Of a stretch of DNA of 64,000 nucleotides, positions 60,201 through 64,000 are shown in pieces. The notes below the pieces were generated by a model. That model searched no databases. It had not been told where the DNA came from and saw nothing but the letters and a program-made list of their open reading frames with translations. The stretch comes from Prinia subflava (lineage: Eukaryota; Chordata; Aves; Passeriformes; Cisticolidae). The position numbers were made by a program, and so were the translations under genes. The stretch is taken from positions 7,502,001 to 7,566,000 of the forward strand of contig NC_086266.1 in assembly GCF_021018805.1 (NCBI RefSeq), given 5' to 3'. Each line of letters opens with the position of its first letter. Within the stretch, counting starts at the first letter, position 1.

Positions 60201-61153
60201 CAGAGGTTAAAGCAGAGGAACACGATGTGAGGAGCTGCAGGGGCCATCACTGGCGCTCACCCGCGTTCAGATCAAGTGACCTGACACAGCACAGCTGCTC
60301 TGGGTCCTCAGCACAGATCCAAGGAAATCTCTTCCCTCCTGTAACCCACTGAACAGCTGAGCAGTGCTGCTGTGCCCAGGCTCCTGCAGCTCTGGGACAC
60401 GTGGAAATGTGGGAAGCTGTGGGACTGCCAATCTCCACGAGTGACTCTTGCTGCGGTGTCTAACCTGGAAACACTGAATGCCACCAAAACTAAGCAGCCC
60501 AAGGAGACAAGGGACATGCTTGGGGAAGGAGCACCAAAAAGCAGCACAGCAAAACCAGCCACATGCCCAAACCCCTTCCCTGCAGCTCCTCAGCTCCACC
60601 TCAGCCATTATTTCTGCTTCAGTGCCTCTCAGAGCTACTGAATGTGTCTGTCAACCTCCACTGCAAACCCTGGACAAGAGATGAAACATCCCCCTGGTCC
60701 TTCCCTGCAGGAGTTAATGCCTTTTATGTGGCCAGATTGGATGCTCTGGCAGTCACTGCCCCTCTCCCAGCCCCCCTGTTGGGCAGGCACAGCTGTGACC
60801 CCCTGAGCTGGGGCTGCAGCTCCCTGTGTTCCCTCATCTCCCCTCCCTGCTCACTGCTCTTCCTCCATCTTCTCTCCACAGCTTTCATCTGAGCATTGCC
60901 TTGCACTGGGAGCTGCAGTGCTCTTGCTGTCAGAGCTTTCCTGGGCAAGGCAGATTTATCCTGATGCATGCAAATGATGCCAGCATGCAGGAACTTGCTT
61001 CGGACAGAACCGGGAGTTTGCAGTGCGAGGCTGCTCTGGAAATGTCACTGTGCAGGATCCGAAGGGGCTGCCTCCACCACCTCCTCATTGCCAGGGCCAT
61101 CAAGGTGTGTGCAACGCTTCCTCCACCTGGGTGAAAACACTCACAGAGTCATC

Positions 61154-61258
61154 ATCCATCCATCCATCCATCCATCCATCCATCCATCCATCCATCCATC
61201 CATCCACTCATCCACCCACCCATCCCTCCATCCATCCATCCATCCATCCACCCACCCC
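61154..61258. repeat. (CCAT)n microsatellite
   Basis: About 105 bp of catc units with later ccac and ccct interruptions; the same motif as the large array at 24 kb. Confidence 0.95.
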
Positions 61259-63130
61259 TCAGATCTTCCAGGCTCACAGAGAACATCCCAGCTGTGAGGC
61301 AGCAGCACCGTGCCTGTGTCTGGCCTCCCTCAGGGCTGCAAAGCGTCACTTGGCATTCCTTATCTATACTTTCAACCCCCAAATCCACCAAATTTCTCCT
61401 AAAAGGTGCTGCAGGTACACAGCTCAGCAGGTCACAGATGTATGAGCTGCTACCAACCCTGCATTTTCAGCTTCTGAGCACTTTACAGCATCTCATCCCC
61501 AATTCCTTGCTTCAACCAGCACAGAAAAGCCTCTTCTCCAGCACCTTGGATTTTTTACCAGAAATTAAGCTCAGCACAATACAACCTTCCCCCATACCCT
61601 CCTAAACTTGCTTTTTCCCCACTGCAAACCCAGTGCAGCGGGGCTGACAAGCACAGAGTGAGCCTACAAATTCCAAAGGAAAACACAGAAACTGAAGAAA
61701 ACCTAAAGAAAAATGAAAGTGAAAACTGGGTTCCCCCAGCTGGACAGCAAGGAAAGCACCTGGTGTTCACGGAAAAGCTGTCATGGCCCTGCAATTGCCT
61801 CCCTGCAGTGCCCCAGGCAGTACCAAGAGCTTTTAAATCACTGTTACCTCAACCATCTTTTTATTTGTGCCTTGTAGATGGGAGATTTCTCTCTGTTATT
61901 TTTAAACTGGAGGCCTTACAGATGCCAACCTTTGCAGACCAGCTGGCAGCTGGGACGGTGCCCGTGGGAAGGCACCAGAGCCGTGGGGATGCTCAGCCTC
62001 CTGTGGCACAGCTCTGGATGCAAAGGAGCCCTCCCAGCTTTCCTCCACTCCCCATCCTCAGTGCTGGAAAGAATTCCAGACTCAGAAGGACCCAAGGGAT
62101 ATTCTGTAGAGCAAACCGTGGGCAGCTGATACATCAGGGTAATTCTGGAACTGAAAGCTGGAGGGACTTTCCTTTGTTCTGGCTTTTTGGAGTGTTTTTG
62201 TAGTGTCCTGTGTGAAGTTCTCTTTCTTTCAGTGGTGCTTCTGGAAAATCAGCGACAGAGCTTTGCTCTGAGTTTGGAAGCTCCTGCCTGCATTGCAAAC
62301 ACTGATAGAAGATTTTTTGGGTCTGTGTGTGCCTTGGTTCTGAAGGACCACGGGTGGGATGAAGGCCCCACAACAGCAATTCCTCACTCAGCTCCATTCA
62401 CTGCTTGAGAGTTTGGCACAGAATGTACTGAGGGCCAAAAGAAAGGGTGCACACACCTCCAAAACCTCTGTGCCATCGAGATCCACCCTCTCAGCTGTGC
62501 TGCTGACACAGAAGGGACATTGCCTCTCCCTGCACAGTCACAGACACCAGCCACGAGCCTGGCGAGGGGAACTAAGCAGCCTCACAAATTACTAAACCCA
62601 GAGGAAACCATACTCAAATCCAGAGCAAACCCAGCTCAAAACCGGCTGGGAGAAGGAAGGACAAGGAGAAGCTAAAGTGGATGGCAAACCAGTCAAAAAT
62701 GCTGTTGTTCTGGTGGTTGTGGTGAGCACCAGGACAGGCTGAGAGGGCATTTCCTCCACCAGGGAGGAACAGCACCCTGGCTGAGGCTCCCTTAGATCAA
62801 ATCTTAGTTTGATCTTTCTCATTTTCCATCACCACAGGATCTCATAGTGTGCAGCATTCCACACTTAGAAGAGCAATTCACCTCAAAGCAGCTCATCATG
62901 CTCAGCCCCCTCTCCTCCAAACACCGTGGCCAGCAGGTTTTCCTTGGCTGGTCAAGTTTCAACAAACATCATTTAATCCCTGCTTCCAAACCAAAGCTCA
63001 GTTCAGCTCCCTGGGCCAGGCTGGGATTGCCACACTGACTCCAGAGCACGTGGACAATTCCCACAGCCCGTGAAGATGAGTTAAGCAATTGAGAAGGAAG
63101 ACACTGGGGTTTGCAGCAGCACCAGTATCC

Positions 63131-63200
63131 ATCCCATCCCATCCCATCCCATCCCATCCCATCCCATCCCATCCCATCCCATCCCATCCCATCCCATCCC
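63131..63200. repeat. (ATCCC)14 microsatellite
   Basis: Fourteen perfect copies of the pentanucleotide atccc. The perfection suggests it is young and probably polymorphic in length. Confidence 0.97.
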
Positions 63201-64000
63201 AGCCTGGCAGATCCACTCCCCCAGGAAGGCACCTCTGCCCCAACAGGCTTCAGCCCAAGGCACTCCTTTGATGCTGTCTTCCAGAGCTTGGCACCCAGGA
63301 TCGTGCATGTCAGGAGAGGATGGCATCTTAACTGAGAGATAAGGTGAGCAGTTTCTGCATTTCCATTTCATTTTCCACCTCATTTCCTACCCATGTCCTT
63401 CTGTGGGCAGCCCTGTGGCATTCCTGGGAATAGCTTTGGGATAAGCACAGCCAGAGCTGGGAGAAATCCCTCTCCCTTCTTACACACTCCTACTGACTTT
63501 GTGTGTTCTGAACACACACCAGCCCTGAGCAGTCACTGCTGGAGGGTGAAGGCTGCTCCCTCTCTGCCTTTGCAAGGGTTCAGCAATGAATTCCCAGCTC
63601 AGACTCCTCATCAAGCAATACTGAGAAGAGGGAGGTGCTATGGGATCCCTAAAAAACCTCCCCTCTGCATGGAACAGCAATTAATTACTCATCAGTTAGA
63701 GGAAGGTTAAAGGCCAAAAGCTCCTGTGGCAGTGTCCTGCAGCCTCTGAGGGTTCACCTGAGCTTCCTGCAGGAGAAATGCAGCCACTTATGCCTCCCCA
63801 GGGAATACTGCATGTGAATATTTGTTCTGCCTGCTCCTCCCAAGTGCCAGGGACAGGTACACAGATGCTGCTCACCCTGTAAACACACAGAGATTTGGGA
63901 GCAGAATTCCAGGGAAGACAGCAGGACACAGAGCGTCCCACCTGCAGGGAACACAGAACCAACATCCTCTGCCTGGTGCAGCAAACTGGGCACAGGTCAT

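Overview
The window is vertebrate nuclear DNA, most likely from a bird and probably a songbird. The evidence is widely spaced exons with GT-AG splice sites, several fragments of CR1 (the dominant avian LINE), a young-looking solo LTR, and GC-rich introns full of minisatellites. It is not bacterial or viral, and it contains no operons, tRNA or rRNA genes.

Only one gene can be supported. It lies on the minus strand and is the central part of ARHGEF9 (collybistin), the CDC42 guanine-nucleotide exchange factor that works with gephyrin at inhibitory synapses. Six consecutive internal coding exons are present, in transcript order: 38637-38458 (SH3), 27626-27435 (SH3-DH linker and start of DH), 22152-21973 (DH), 19244-19012 (DH core), 14758-14629 (end of DH and linker to PH), and 6790-6659 (start of PH). 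Together they give 1047 nt, or 349 codons, and every splice phase agrees. Neither the first exon(s) with the promoter nor the exons for the rest of PH and the C-terminus could be found, so both ends of the gene probably lie outside the window. In human the gene is X-linked; the corresponding avian region is chicken chromosome 4p, which is songbird chromosome 4A.

From left to right: 1-6658 is intron after the PH-start exon. 6791-14628, 14759-19011, 19245-21972, 22153-27434 and 27627-38457 are the introns between the exons. 38638-64000 is a 5' intron of more than 25 kb. The introns hold CR1 fragments, a 302-bp solo LTR with a 6-bp target duplication 118 bp from one exon, and at least a dozen tandem arrays.

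The most unusual structure is at about 26880-27434, directly downstream of the exon that starts the DH domain. It is a minisatellite with a period of about 73 bp, and each unit contains a copy of the last 34 bp of that exon plus its 5' splice junction. The gene therefore carries seven decoy copies of its own exon-intron boundary. The nearest one would add exactly 33 codons in frame. A second minisatellite ends 22 bp from the splice donor of the 19244-19012 exon.
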